64,000 nt of DNA from Ceraceosorus guamensis (lineage: Eukaryota > Basidiomycota > Exobasidiomycetes > Ceraceosorales > Ceraceosoraceae): positions 62,001 to 126,000 of the forward strand of contig NW_020290020.1 in NCBI RefSeq assembly GCF_003144195.1, read 5' to 3'. Of this stretch, positions 46,321-57,745 are shown one piece after another (positions within the stretch are counted from its first letter, which is position 1; every line of letters starts with the position of its first letter). Position numbers and translations under genes: made by a program. The notes under the pieces were generated by a model. It was not told the DNA's origin, searched no databases, and was given only the letters and a program-made list of their open reading frames with translations.

Positions 46321-46805
46321 GGACGAGATGCGAAGCGAGGCTCGGGAGTCGGGTCAAAGAGTCTCGCTGCAGCTGGTACCCCAAGGTTGTAGATCGTATT
46401 GCGGAGTACGGGTGAAATGGATGTGATTACGGATGGTTCAAGGAGAAGAGGGAGAGGTGCTTGTGGAGGTGCGAGGGCGGATCAACGCCTCTCACGTGAG
46501 GCTGCTCAAGATGCGCGTGATGGCAAGGGCGATGGTGATGGTGTTGGTGTTGTAGAGGAGCTGGCCGTGACACGGCGATCGCGGGCGCGGTGGCGCCGCA
46601 GACACACACAGCATACGTTTGCGCACGGCCCTTTTGCATGGCGCACGCAAATGCAAGCAAGCCGTCACGAAATGCAACAAAGTCGAGGCAAAGGCTCGAT
46701 GAAAGCATCGCATCGCATCGCACTTTTGAAACCTCTCACATCTGCCACACCACATGCTATCCCACCCTCCCTCGTGCATCTGCTTCACATCAAAGCAGCG
46801 TCAAG
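46321..46805. promoter_or_regulatory. Divergent promoter region NEO1/RINT1-TIP20
   Basis: Both start codons face away from this 485-base stretch, so two promoters share it. An open frame extends from 46590 into the RINT1/TIP20 gene, but its upstream residues look non-coding. I see no obvious TATA box. Confidence 0.45.
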
Positions 46806-49800
46806 ATGGAATCGCTGGTCGCGCAGTCCAGGTCGAGTTCCGAAGAAGCTTTTACCCACGCCTCTCTCTTATCTCACCCTCTGCTCTCCAGCGCACCTAG
46901 CACCTCCTCCCTCTCATCCGCGCTGCACTCCCTTCAGACGGACATCCTTCCTCGCTGTGAAGCATCGCTGAATTTCAGTCGATCAGCCTTGGTCCAAGAG
47001 CTGCTCGAAGCGCAACGTTGCGCACTCGAAGAGAAGCAAGAGCTGAGCGATCTGCCTCGTCAAATCGAGGAGGTTGAGGATGAGGTCATGACGCTCGCTT
47101 CGTCCATGGGATTGTTGGATGAGAGGGGACAACAACGTGTGCCTGGACTGCTGGGACGGTTGACTGAACAGAGAAGAGAGCTGATGCGAGCGGACAAGAC
47201 TGTGCCCTTTGTGGCGCTATTGGCGCGTGCGGAACAGCTCAAGCAGGACACTTTGAGAGGAGCAGAGGATCAACACGGAAGCGCAAAAGCGGGATTGCGA
47301 GCTCTTCAGAGCTTATCCTCTCTGATTGGGCAAGCCGGGCAGGCGTATGCGGGAGCAGATGCGATCGATCAAGGATCTACGCTGATGGCCTACCTGACGG
47401 CTACGAGGGACGCAGCACTGAGAGAACTCAACGAAAAGCTGGAAGCGAGGTTGAGAAGCGCACTTGAAGAATCCGGCTGGCCGCCCGTCTCTGCAGAAAT
47501 CGCCGAAGCGCGAGGAGAAGCGATTCGCAGCGCATCTTCGACTTTGGAAAGCAAGCAGGTCAAGCAGGCTTGGCAGCGTCTTTGCAGATTGCAGAGGGTG
47601 GCTATCCGTGCCAAATTGATCGGCAAAGCTTCTTATGACGCTCAGAGCGATGCAAAGGTTGGATCGACGGATTATACGCCGCTTGCGCCTGTCAAGGTAC
47701 TTATGGAACCTCTGCTAGCCCGCTTTGCGTATCATTTCGACGGAGACAAGAGCACCAATCGGCTGGACAAACCTCAGTGGTACGTCAATCACATGTCCAA
47801 CCTATTGCGATCCTACAACTCCCTCTTTGACGCGAGAAATGGAAAGGTCACTTGGTTGTGCGATCAGGGAGGCTTGCAGCAAGTGGGGCCCAGAGAATTG
47901 GTGCATTTCGTGCTGGCTGCGCTACGTCTCAAGGTACTGGCGTCCAAGGAGCAGCTGCAAAAGAAACCAGCAGTCTTAGCGCACACTGTCAGTATCCTGC
48001 TCTCATTCGACAGCGAGCTCCAACAGCTTTTTCATCCATCCTCGCTAGGCAAAGCGGAAAAGATTTCGGATTTATTGCTGGGAGATTCGACAACGTTTGA
48101 TGCTTGGTTGGAGGGCGAAAGGACGGAAGCTCAAGAACGACTGCAAGAAATTTTGGAAGACAAGGATGCGTGGTTGATCAGCTCTGCGGATATGGATACC
48201 GAGGCGGAGGAGGATCTTTCCAATCAGACCTGGTCTGCTATTTCCAATAGCAGCAGCAATAATCGCAGCAATCACACGTCAGACCGAAGAGGCGTGCAAA
48301 AGACGACTAGATCCGCTCGAGGGCTGTGTCAAATCCTCGAAGCCATATCGGAAAGGTCCAGACCTTTGACGCTGCTCGTTCAGCGACTCGGTTTCCTGGC
48401 TATTCAAGACGATCTGTTGTCGACGTATCATCAACGCTTGACGCGTTCTCTAGATGCATTCGAGTCTTTATCGGGCGCATTCGCACGAGCCTTGCCCGGT
48501 GGGATAGCGTCTCAAGATTCTAGCAGCGAGAGCGACATGGTTCGTGGACTGCGAGGATCTTCTCGTCTGCTCAAAGCCTTCCTTTCCAGCTTGTACGTCG
48601 TGGAAACGTTGAGAAGATTGTCGGAAGAAGGTCATAATATGCAGCTGAATGTGGATCTGAATATGGATACGGCGGAGGCCAAAATGGCACGAGAGACCAG
48701 AAGAAGCTGGACGGGCAAAAGGGAAGAGGAGGAATTGGATGGTGCGTCTTTGGGAGAATTGGTTAGGAGAGGGATGAGAGGCGGATCGAGTTTGAGACCG
48801 CTTGCTGCGGGTGTGGGTGCGCGTGCTTCTAAGAACGCTTCCGTCGAGCAAGTCACGAATGCGGACGAAGATGTCTGGCAAGAGGCCAGAAAGAGGTTTG
48901 AAAAGGTTGGCGACAGAGCTAGCAAAGGTCTTGTGCGCCTCGTCACGTCCGAAGTGACGGAAGCTATGCGAGAGTACACGCTCCGGTGAGTCCTTGCGCA
49001 CGCCAGACCTTCAGGCAACCTCGATCTGATTGGAACGGCGTTTCACTGCAGACGTTGGAGCTCTACTTCTCCTCCACGCGAGCATTTGCCGATCGCACAG
49101 GGTAAAAAAGAAGCAAAAGCAGCCATGGACCAAGACGAAGATGAAGATGAAGAAGATTCACCCACACCTGGTCTCATACCAAGCTTATCGCTGCTCGAAA
49201 CGCACCTCTCCCATCTCGTTCCGGTGCTTCAACCAAGCGAAAGCATTCCAATCTATCGTTTGGTTGCCCGCAATGTCTCGCAGCACATAGTGGATCGAGT
49301 CATCATTTCAGGTAAGTCCATCCATCGCGATGCTTTCTATGTCCTCTCTCTCTCTCTCTCTCTCTCTCGCTTCCGCTATCGAGACGTCCAGCTGCAATTT
49401 CATACTGATCGCATGGCGTCCAACCACCTGCAATTTTTGTAGGTGGATCACACAGATTTGATCAAGCAGGAGCTTTGCGTTTCGAGCGTGACTATACAAG
49501 CGGCTGGATGTCCGTCCTAAATTCCCTATCCACACTGGCGCAAAATCAAGTCAGCTCGGGACAGTTGACAGGCCTAGGAAGACAGCCCGAAGCAGCCTGG
49601 CGTCGTTTGCGCGATACTATTCTTCTTCTCAATCTCTCCGCCGCCAACGTCGATCAGACGTCCTCTTCGACCGCTTCCAGTACGCTTCTGTCTACCGATG
49701 CGAGGGAAAAGTGGACATTGTCTCGTGCTACTAGAGCTCTGTTCGATGAGGACCCAGCAAACCATACGAGAGTTTGGGTCGCGCTCAAACAAGACCTCGG

Positions 49801-49870
49801 AATTGCGGAGAATTATGATCTCAACACCGCCAGAGAGGTGCTCAGGCGCAGGGTGGAATGTCCCAAGTGA
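46806..49870 (+). CDS. RINT1/TIP20-family Dsl1-complex tethering subunit
   Basis: Homologue of Tip20 (yeast) and RINT1 (animals), which tethers Golgi-derived COPI vesicles to the ER with Dsl1 and Sec39 and ER SNAREs. Exons 46806-48985, 49052-49311 and 49443-49870 give 955 residues. The N-terminal 260 residues are helical, with the coiled-coil-like segment QEVLEAQ-type repeats around CALEEKQELSDLPRQIEEVE. The family signature is LAPVKVLMEPLLARFAYHFD followed by GDKSTNRLDKPQWYVNHM (residues about 300-335). The C-terminal half is helical throughout (LVQRLGFLAIQDDLLSTYHQ and others) and ends with ALKQDLGIAENYDLNTAREV and LRRRVECPK. An acidic insert DQDEDEDEEDSPTP sits in the second exon. The second intron (131 bases) carries a CT microsatellite. 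The gene ends 85 bases from convergent PRP31. Confidence 0.85.
49344..49368. repeat. CT dinucleotide microsatellite in an intron
   Basis: A perfect run of about 12 CT units within the last intron of the RINT1/TIP20-type gene, about 75 bases before the acceptor. It could vary between strains. Confidence 0.9.
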
Positions 49871-49955
49871 CAGAACGCACGCTCATGCTTGCGCCATGTA
49901 TAGTACTGTACACAAAGATTTGCAAGTTTGATCGAAGTCCAACGTGAATCAGCTC

Positions 49956-52105
49956 CTACTCCACTCGCGGTCTTTTGGTTGGCGGTAGTGATGGAGGTCC
50001 CATACTTCCTGGTGCGGAAGGCACAGCGCTACCGGAAGTTGAAGAGCCAGGAATGATATTGCCCCTGGCTCCAGGCGCGAGCGAGAACGTGCCTTCCTTG
50101 AACCTGTCATGAGAAAGAGCACTTTGCGCATCAGTTCCATTCGCGATCCGCTACACTCGCTCGTCGCCTCGTCTCGTCACGCACCACTTTGCATTCGCCT
50201 CATCGACACGTCGTTGGCGAGAAGGGTCGACCAATTCTATACCTTGCACTGGGGTAAAGGACAGACTGGAAGCTGTACCTGACGATTCTCCGCCAGCGTC
50301 CAATGCAGAAGCGGCCGATCTGCCCTTCAAAGCTGCCAGCCGGTCCTTGTTGCTTTTTGACATTTTGGCTAGTCAAGGTGAAGAGGGAGTTTCGAGTCAG
50401 GCGCGGACACAAATTCTATGCACAGACGTCGATGACTTACCAGCGTGCGCCTTGTTGGCAACTTTGGCTCTCACACGCCCAGTCTGCCCAGCAGACATCA
50501 TGCCCAACCCCACCGTCTCGTCAAAGATGCCCGCCTCATCCTCCGCCTTGCCAAACTCCATCCTATTTTGCTGCTTCTTCAAATCCGTCGTTCCATTGAT
50601 CTCCTTCAACTTTCTCGCTCTCCTACCTCCTCTCTGCTGTTTCTTTCCACCTTCTTTCGGGATCGGCAGAGCTTTGGTCATCTTGACTGGCGGTGGCTCT
50701 TGAAGCTTTTCCAATCTCTTTTCCAGCTCTTTGCGAATCCTCGCGCCGTAGGTGCCGTACTTGTCCGAGCCATTCATGTCCACTCGAGCGGCCAGCATTG
50801 CTTTAGCACTAACAATCCTTTGAGCTTGTCGATGATACTCCTCGCCCACCTCTTGTATGAGCGGCGCTTGAAAGATGAAGCCAACGGGTCGATTGTGGAA
50901 AGCGGTCGAGAAGCCAGTGGCAGCTTTCTTGGATGCGCCGAGGAGCTGCGCGCAAGGAGCTTGCCAGGGTTAATTTCGGCCATCACACCATGCTAGACCG
51001 CGCCACTCACATGTACGTTGCAAGCAGGAATCTTGCTCAAGCCCGTCAAACCTCCAGCGACACCCAGTAGCTTGGTGGCGACTCGCGTGCCCACCACAGC
51101 GCTCAGATTAGGCGCGATCAAAGTCATCCTGCTCTCGACGTAGGACAGAATCTTTCTACGAGCTGCCTCGAGCTCAAACACCGACTCCGTCGCTTCTTCG
51201 ACCCGGCGCCATTCTTGAGTGGATAGAGGCTTGCCCTGTGTGGTAGATGCCGTCATGCTGATCACCACTACCGTGCCGTGTGGCAAAATTTGCTCCAAGG
51301 AAGCCTTGGTGAGGCTCTGTGAGAGTGCGAATGGGAGGTCAGCTGTCTTGCATTTGCATTCGAAGCGATGACCGGCGCCCCACGCACCTCGTCGTTTCCC
51401 AAAGCTTGTACCGCGCGCACAAAATCCCAAGGGTTGGGAATGAGCGATTCTAGCTCTGGAAAGCGAGGGGCGTAGTGATCTCGTATGTACTGTGCGTGGA
51501 GCATCAGCGACAGTCGATTAGGGCGGGCAACTCGTAGCCCAACGCCAACCCTCGTACTCACCTTGTGTACAATGAGCACCTCATTATCGATGTCCACTGC
51601 CAAATTGTTGGATTTGACGATCAAGCGGTACTCATCCGAGTCCTCGGAAGAAGCCGCCATGGCTTGATTGGCACCTTCAGCTGAAGGCCCCGGTTGGTTG
51701 ATGTACACATCGATAGCCTGAAGAGCCGCAGAGACGCATCAGTCCAATCCTCTTGCCCACCTTCTCGCAGTGAATGCAAGCACTTACTCTGAGCGTCTCC
51801 TGCAACTTTGACCCCTGCAAAAGCTTGGCGACACTCCGAACGCTGTGCACATCCTTCAAATTCATCCTGTCCACCTCTTGCTGATCCATCTCCTCGGCGG
51901 GTCGCGTTCCTCCCTCTGGAACATTCATCAGCTTTTGGCTTTCAGCCCCATCCACTTCCATGTCTTCCCCCTTCCCCTCTCCAGCGTCCGCAACCGGTGC
52001 TTGCGCATTTGCACCATTGTCTCCTACGGGCTCTGGCGACTCTCTTCCAGAACCCTCCGAGTCCGATCCTAGATCCGCTAGTAGCTCGTCAGCGTAAGAA
52101 GCCAT
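49956..52105 (-). CDS. PRP31: PRP31, U4/U6 snRNP splicing factor
   Basis: Prp31 binds the U4 snRNA-15.5K complex and is needed to form the U4/U6.U5 tri-snRNP. Seven minus-strand exons (51788-52105, 51562-51717, 51388-51489, 51011-51316, 50441-50945, 50185-50368, 49956-50103) give 572 residues with every phase agreeing. The acidic N-terminus [20 protein letters not shown] leads to the NOSIC region ([20 protein letters not shown]). Then come [40 protein letters not shown] and [18 protein letters not shown]. The Nop domain has [40 protein letters not shown] and [12 protein letters not shown]. The Prp31 C-terminal domain has [28 protein letters not shown] and [17 protein letters not shown]. It is intron-rich compared with its neighbours. 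Confidence 0.96.
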
Positions 52106-52943
52106 GATGCTCGGGCCGACTCGTGGGTGGTGGAGCTGCGCACCACTGGGCCCCTGATCAAGCAGGAGGTGGCAGCAGTCAAGACTCGTGGATCGGGATG
52201 AGTCAGAAGGAGTGATGCATGCCTTGCATGCGCAGCCACGATCGAGTCAAGAGTGTTGATGATGATAAAATAAAGAGTGGGAGAGTCATGACATATTAGA
52301 GTGGTGAGTTGAGTCGCCTGAGCGTCTGCGACTTGACTCGCGTGCAAATGTGCAAGTCACGTGAGTGACCTTGCTTGCCTTGCGTTGGCTTCAACACTCA
52401 CTAACTCACCACTCAGACTCAAAATTCTAAACTCTTGACTCTGACTCAAAGACTCACTCGTCAGACAATTGATCGATTCACGACTCACCGTCAAGATGCT
52501 GGGTCTCACTCGAGCCTCATTTCATCGCTCTGTACTCAAATCCAAATTCACATCGACTCCTCGACCGCTGCATGACTGCCGTCCAGATTTTGGCCGACAT
52601 TCTTGATCCACATTACCACTGACAATTTCGAGACAACATCGGACTTTGATACACGCGGAGTTCGCAAGGCACATCGTTGATCACTCCCAGAACGGCCCTC
52701 ACACGCGACGAAGACCCTGGAAAAGGCTGGCTGTCCTTTCTGATAGAGGAAGAACAAGCCGTTGAGGAGGTCAATAGCACCAGATAGAGGAAGACACGGG
52801 TCAATCTCTTGCGAAACGGCACGGCCGCGGCACGTTCCACTGCATTTCATTCAGCGTAGCATAGTTGCTTACACTGCTTGCATGCCCTTCAGATCTCTAG
52901 TCATGGAGTACATTTCCTTGGACTCCGTGTCATATAGACTTGC
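52106..52943. other. Intergenic region upstream of PRP31
   Basis: About 840 bases. The part from 52330 to 52500 is dense in ACTCA/GACTC words (for example GATTCACGACTCACCG at about 52480-52495). No supported gene is present; the frame at 52548-52850 (-) has no domain. Confidence 0.4.
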
Positions 52944-54017
52944 TTAGCAGTCGGCCTCTTCGAGCTCAACATCGACGCATTCGTCGGCAGAGGAAGACTT
53001 GGTGGCGCGGTAGTTGGGGCCCCAACCTCCCCAATCTTGACGACGGGCCATCTTGAAACCGGGCGAGCCCCAGCAGCTGTCTCCGAATTGCGTGGGCTTG
53101 AATGTGAAGACGGCATCCTTGTCACCGTACAGAGGCTTGAACTGTCCCAGGGCGCTGTTGATCTTGACAGGGTAGCTCACAGTCGCGCCATTCCTCTTGA
53201 TCTCCGTCAGGCGGAAGCTACCATCCTGCCCCTTGATCGGATGAGCACGGAAGGTGGAATGATAACCGTCCAATCTCGCAAAAGCGTACTCTGAGCCGTA
53301 CGTCGTCAACAGCTTTCCGTTCTCCTTCGAGCGCACTTGGAAGCAGATCCCGTTGGCTACATTGCCGCTGCCCCAACCAGAGCTGGAGGTGGAAGTGGAC
53401 CCGCCGGTGGAGGTGAAGCTGGATGATCCACCACCTACATTATGATGCACGTTGGAGCCGCTTCCGAACGCGCTCGAGTCACCACCAGCATTGACTCCGG
53501 AAGTGTCCACGCCAGCACCCCAGCCGACCTGAGGATTGTCGCCACCCGAGGTGTTGTAAGACCAAGACACACTTCCGCCGGCTGCACCGCCGAGCGCGCC
53601 GCTGCCCTTCACGTGAGAATGGCAGTTGAGCGAGGCAGCCGTGAGCTTAGCGAGGGTAGCCTTGTCGATGCAAACCTTGTCGTCGGCATGTCCAGACTCC
53701 TGAAGATGGCTGACGCTGGACGAGAAGGAGCTCTCGAGGGATTTAGCCCAGAGCTTCCAGATGGTCGAGGCGTCGTAACCGACACCGTTGGCGGAACGCT
53801 GACCCAGAAGAATGTCGTAGTTGCCAGTAGAGGAGATGGAAGACTCGATGGTACGGCCGATGGACTCGACAGCGTTGGGGTCGTGCACCTGTTGGCAGAT
53901 GCTGTCGCACTGTGCAGACGATGATACTGGACGGCCGAGCGTGTCGACAGCGCTGACCGTGTTGATGAAGAGCAGCGCCGCGAGGGCAAGAGTCTTGAAT
54001 TGTGTAGCAGAGAACAT
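52944..54017 (-). CDS. Secreted Gly/Ser-rich protein, function unknown
   Basis: Single-exon product of 357 residues from the ATG at 54017; an upstream in-frame ATG at 54065 would bury the signal peptide. MFSATQFKTLALAALLFINTV SA-type cleavage gives a secreted protein. An N-terminal module of about 115 residues has cysteines at CDSICQQVHDP, KVCIDKATL and LNCHSH, with ESIGRTIESSISSTGNYDIL. A Gly/Ser-rich linker of about 85 residues follows (SGSNVHHNVGGGSSSFTSTG). The C-terminal module has NGICFQVRSKENGKLLTTYG, EYAFARLDGYHSTFRAHPIK and FGDSCWGSPGFKMARRQDWG, ending in Cys. Two modules joined by a flexible linker resemble wall-associated or carbohydrate-contacting proteins, but I recognise no family. 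Strand is firm because frame, signal peptide and composition agree. Confidence 0.75.
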   Translation of the reverse strand: MFSATQFKTLALAALLFINTVSAVDTLGRPVSSSAQCDSICQQVHDPNAVESIGRTIESSISSTGNYDILLGQRSANGVGYDASTIWKLWAKSLESSFSSSVSHLQESGHADDKVCIDKATLAKLTAASLNCHSHVKGSGALGGAAGGSVSWSYNTSGGDNPQVGWGAGVDTSGVNAGGDSSAFGSGSNVHHNVGGGSSSFTSTGGSTSTSSSGWGSGNVANGICFQVRSKENGKLLTTYGSEYAFARLDGYHSTFRAHPIKGQDGSFRLTEIKRNGATVSYPVKINSALGQFKPLYGDKDAVFTFKPTQFGDSCWGSPGFKMARRQDWGGWGPNYRATKSSSADECVDVELEEADC

Positions 54018-57000
54018 CTTGGATAAACTCGTTACGGTGAGAGTGTGGCTGAGGAGGAAGGACATGTGGGCTCAAAAGCGCCTTTTTTATACCTTTCTAT
54101 GGATGCGCCTAAAGAACGATTTGCAGCTCGGACAACCTATACTTGGAAGCGTTGCAGCAAATTTCCGAGCAGCGCAACAGGGCCGCCGTTCGCCTCATCG
54201 ATCTCCCGTCTTTCGACCTGCTGCCATGCTGCAGTCCTTTGAAACTCGCCAGTCGCAAGAACGTCGCTGGGCTGGGCGATCTATCCCATTCCGACCCGCT
54301 GCTGTATGTCATCGATCTTGCAGCGCATCGAAACCCGCTAAATCGCGATACTCCTGCGACGTACAGATCGAGAGATCAGAGGTAGACTGGATTTTGACCG
54401 AGGTCGAATGAGGGTCCACGACGATGCACGAGATCGAGGGTGGGGAATGACATGACATCGATCGTTGCAAAGGCCCGCGGTGAGCCTGGTGACTTTTCAG
54501 AAGGTTGCGGTGTTTTCAGACAGGTGGAGATTGTTCGCCATAAAGGCACGTTCGACCGTGTTGATGTGCCAGCGCACGGAAGCTCTTGGCTGTCTCGGCA
54601 AGAGTTTCGAAAGAAAAATAGGGTTCGATGGGCGCCGCTGCCAGCCGAGTTCTACGTTTCAAAGTAACACTTGGCCCGATAGGTGATGGGTAGAGCGCAC
54701 TAGCACTACCTAAATCCTGCCCCGTCGCGATCGCAATCCTCATCGCTGCCGGCTTAGCAAAGCTTTCTGTCGTTTCACTGACCGTCGTGGCGCTCGTTGC
54801 AGCGGGACGAATACTACCACGGTGCATGCAAGACGATGCCTTCGAGAAGATCACGAGGCCGTCCCAAAGCCCGATGTAGGGTGACGTTCTGGTGCCTGCC
54901 TTGAAATAGATGACAGGGTTGGACGAGCGTGTATGCAGGAAGCCCGTCTAAGTCTGTGCACATCGGGTCGAAAGTGCAAAGCTTTTGCGGTGTAGCTGCG
55001 CTTGTGTTGCACGTTGAAGCAGCGCTGGCGAATATGGGCGTCCACAGTGGCACGCTACCGGTCATCGAAGCGACGAGAAAGGCGCTTCAGCGCTTCACGA
55101 TAACACGCACCGTGCCGAAAAGGCACGACTCGCTTTTCCAAGCGAGTCTATGCGCTGCATGGTGCTCTTCGCTTGGCTTCGAGATCGATGAGTGCTGCAC
55201 CTGCACCTGTTGCCGAGCGCTACTGCGGCAAAGCTTCAAGCAAGCGGTCGAGTATTGCTCCTACTCATCTCTGCGCATTTCTTCCTGCCAACGTCCCAAA
55301 TGGTTTTGTCAGAGGAAAGTCGACCCAGACGTGCGTCGATATCAAGAGGTACTGCTCGAGACCCTTGCTCTTCTTCCCTTTGCAATCTTGCGGCTCCGGC
55401 TCGTTTCCGTTTCCAATCTGTCTACCTCTGCAGCTCGGCTCGCCGAATCCCGCCAGCGAGTCGAGATGCGCGAGATTCAGCAGCGGCGATTAAACTTTGA
55501 CGATTTGATCGCATGATGCAAAGAGAAGATGGGGCACGCAACAGAGATTAAAGTTTAGTGGCTGAGAGTCGCGAGTCCTTCCTGTCATGCGTCCATATGT
55601 TGCATGTGGACACGCTTGCTGGTGCATGCATGGAAATCGCACCAATCTTCAGTGCGCGAGATGGGCTGCAAGTTCAGCTTGAGCAGCAGCGAGCGGGAGG
55701 GTGCGGGAGCGCGGGAGCGTCTTCCTCTTCTGCTGCTTGCTGCGTGCGCGCTCGCCGCGGCGCAATGACTTGCACCTCTCAATTTGTCTGATCTTCGTAT
55801 TGTGGAGGTTAGCGTGGCGAGGCAGGAGGGTGAATGCATCTCCTGGCCAAGCCCTCCACAAGGATCGATGATGTGGTCGTGGAGTGATGGCCGGAAAGCG
55901 TTTTGCAGATGTCATATGCTCAATCATTCGTCAATCTCGAGCGGGCCGGCTCCCAGCTGCAGCTCGAGACCTCAGCTTCCGTACCGCTGCGCGAGCACCG
56001 CTGTCGTGCATGCCTGATGAACGTAGTAGTAGTAATTTCAGTCACAGTGTAGTAGTGTTGTTCTTGGGCATCCTGTCCCAATCGCATTCAAGATTCTACA
56101 TGTCAGCCTTTGCTTCAGCGGACCAGAAGCTGTCCGCAATGCGCACAACTTTTGTGAGTGCGCCATGTGGGCCATAGTCTTGAGTCCTGACTCACGCCTG
56201 TGTGGCAGTCACGAGTCAAAAGTCGCCCCCGCTCGACGAGTGCTGATGATATGGCTGCCGGGAGGCATGGGTAAAAACGTGCTGTTTGCATCTTTCCATG
56301 CATTCACGTGATTCTTGATTGCGGTGGCTCATGCTTCCGAGCGGAGCGCGGGGCACGGCACGTGATACAATTTGTCGATCCAAGATCTCCTCATCAAGCT
56401 ATTATTTTGATTGATTCTGATCATAAATCATCAACCTTCACGATTGACTTAGGACTCTGAGCTTTCGAGCCCGAATTCGAAGCTCAAGGCTCTTATTCGA
56501 TCTCATTTCTTAGAAGATTCTTGAGTCTCAAATAGAAATTGAATGCCTCCTCAACTCTGAGCGCCTGCTCAACGACGTCGGTCAAGCCTGTGGACCCACC
56601 TTTACGCTCTTGCTAGGAAATTATCAAAAGTCACGGCACTGTTCACGCTTCAAAACGTGATCAAGCGTCGAGCTGTTTCATGATCCGAGACACAAGTCTG
56701 AGCGACACGAGAGTCCAGAGTGTGATTGTGATATAAAAGACTCGCCAGTCTTTCATGCCTTGACAAACCTAAAACACGAAAGCATAGCGAAGGATGCTCC
56801 AGTCACGAAATATCAGTATTGGCTTGATGACAAGCTCTTGTGCCACGCAATGTCGTACCACAGTCCCTGCCCGTCACGGCCGAGTCGTGACGTTGCCTTC
56901 GTGCTCCCAAAGACCTGCATATCCCTTTCCAGAAGATTTCATGCGACATCCATCTCGGACGCAATGAAGGCAGGGAAAGAAGCCGCAATGAAGCTGGTAG

Positions 57001-57745
57001 ACATGCCGACGGTCGAGATCGAGTCGCGTGACCAGAGTCGTGGATCAAGAGTCACAGCCAGAGTTTGTGTTGCACGAGTCGTGAGTCACTCACGACTGGG
57101 ATGTGTGATTTACGGTCGTAGTGCTGGATCGGGGCGAGCGCACTCAGAGTTGGACAAGCCGGCCGACAGACCGCTCCCCCTCGCGCGGCCGAAAACGCCG
57201 ATCATTGCTCTGCACGCGTGCGTGCGACGTGGGGCGGAGCTCGGCCCGGTGGGGCGCACAACGGCATCATCGACGGAGCGCGCATCCGCGCGCTGTTGGG
57301 GCTGCACGCACACGTATACGCGCGCGGCACGAGCTCAGGTCACACGCTCGGCGTCAATCTGGGCGCAGGGGGAGATGCACAGCATGCGCGCATTCATCAC
57401 CAGCAGCAGCAGCAGACGTGTGATGAGCGCCATGCACAAGGAGGGCGCGTGCGACGCATCAGCAGCAGCAGCAAAGCGCAGGCACAGCTGTGCTGTACGC
57501 GTACACACCACAGCTAGCAGGGTCAAGCGAAAAAGACGTGCAGCAAGGAGCGGCGAGCGGAAAGAGAAGTAAGTCATCAGGGTGGAGTGGACGCACGCAG
57601 CACACACGCTCACAATTCCGAACCCTCTTTCTTGTGACTGCACCTTGACTTGCCACTCCATCACTCCAAAGCTGGCCACTCGGCGTGGCAACACCCTGAA
57701 TCGCAGTCATCCCATCGCATTGACCCGCGCCAGTCGCCAGTCAAG
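54018..57745. other. Gene-poor 3.7 kb region upstream of KGD1
   Basis: This is the largest stretch without a supported gene. Several mid-length frames (54516-54854 on the minus strand; 54929-55516 and 56760-57572 on the plus strand) lack recognisable domains. CAG tracts lie at 57401-57415 and 57461-57473 and GTA repeats near 56024. Words such as CACGAGTCGTGAGTCACTCACGACT (about 57077-57101) recur. 56380-56560 is strongly AT-rich, while 57100-57500 is GC-rich. The last few hundred bases are the KGD1 promoter and leader. Confidence 0.4.
57401..57473. repeat. Two short CAG tracts
   Basis: CAG x5 at 57401-57415 and AGC-frame CAG x4 at 57461-57473 lie within a GC-rich, probably untranslated stretch upstream of KGD1. 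Confidence 0.7.

Noticed and set aside
54680-54755. tRNA-like GGTAGAGCGC stretch
   Set aside because: A D-loop-like word is present, but I find no matching D-stem, no anticodon stem and no GTTC T-loop at the right spacing.
57401-57473. CAG tracts as a polyglutamine gene
   Set aside because: The tracts are short, in different frames, and not part of a convincing coding frame.
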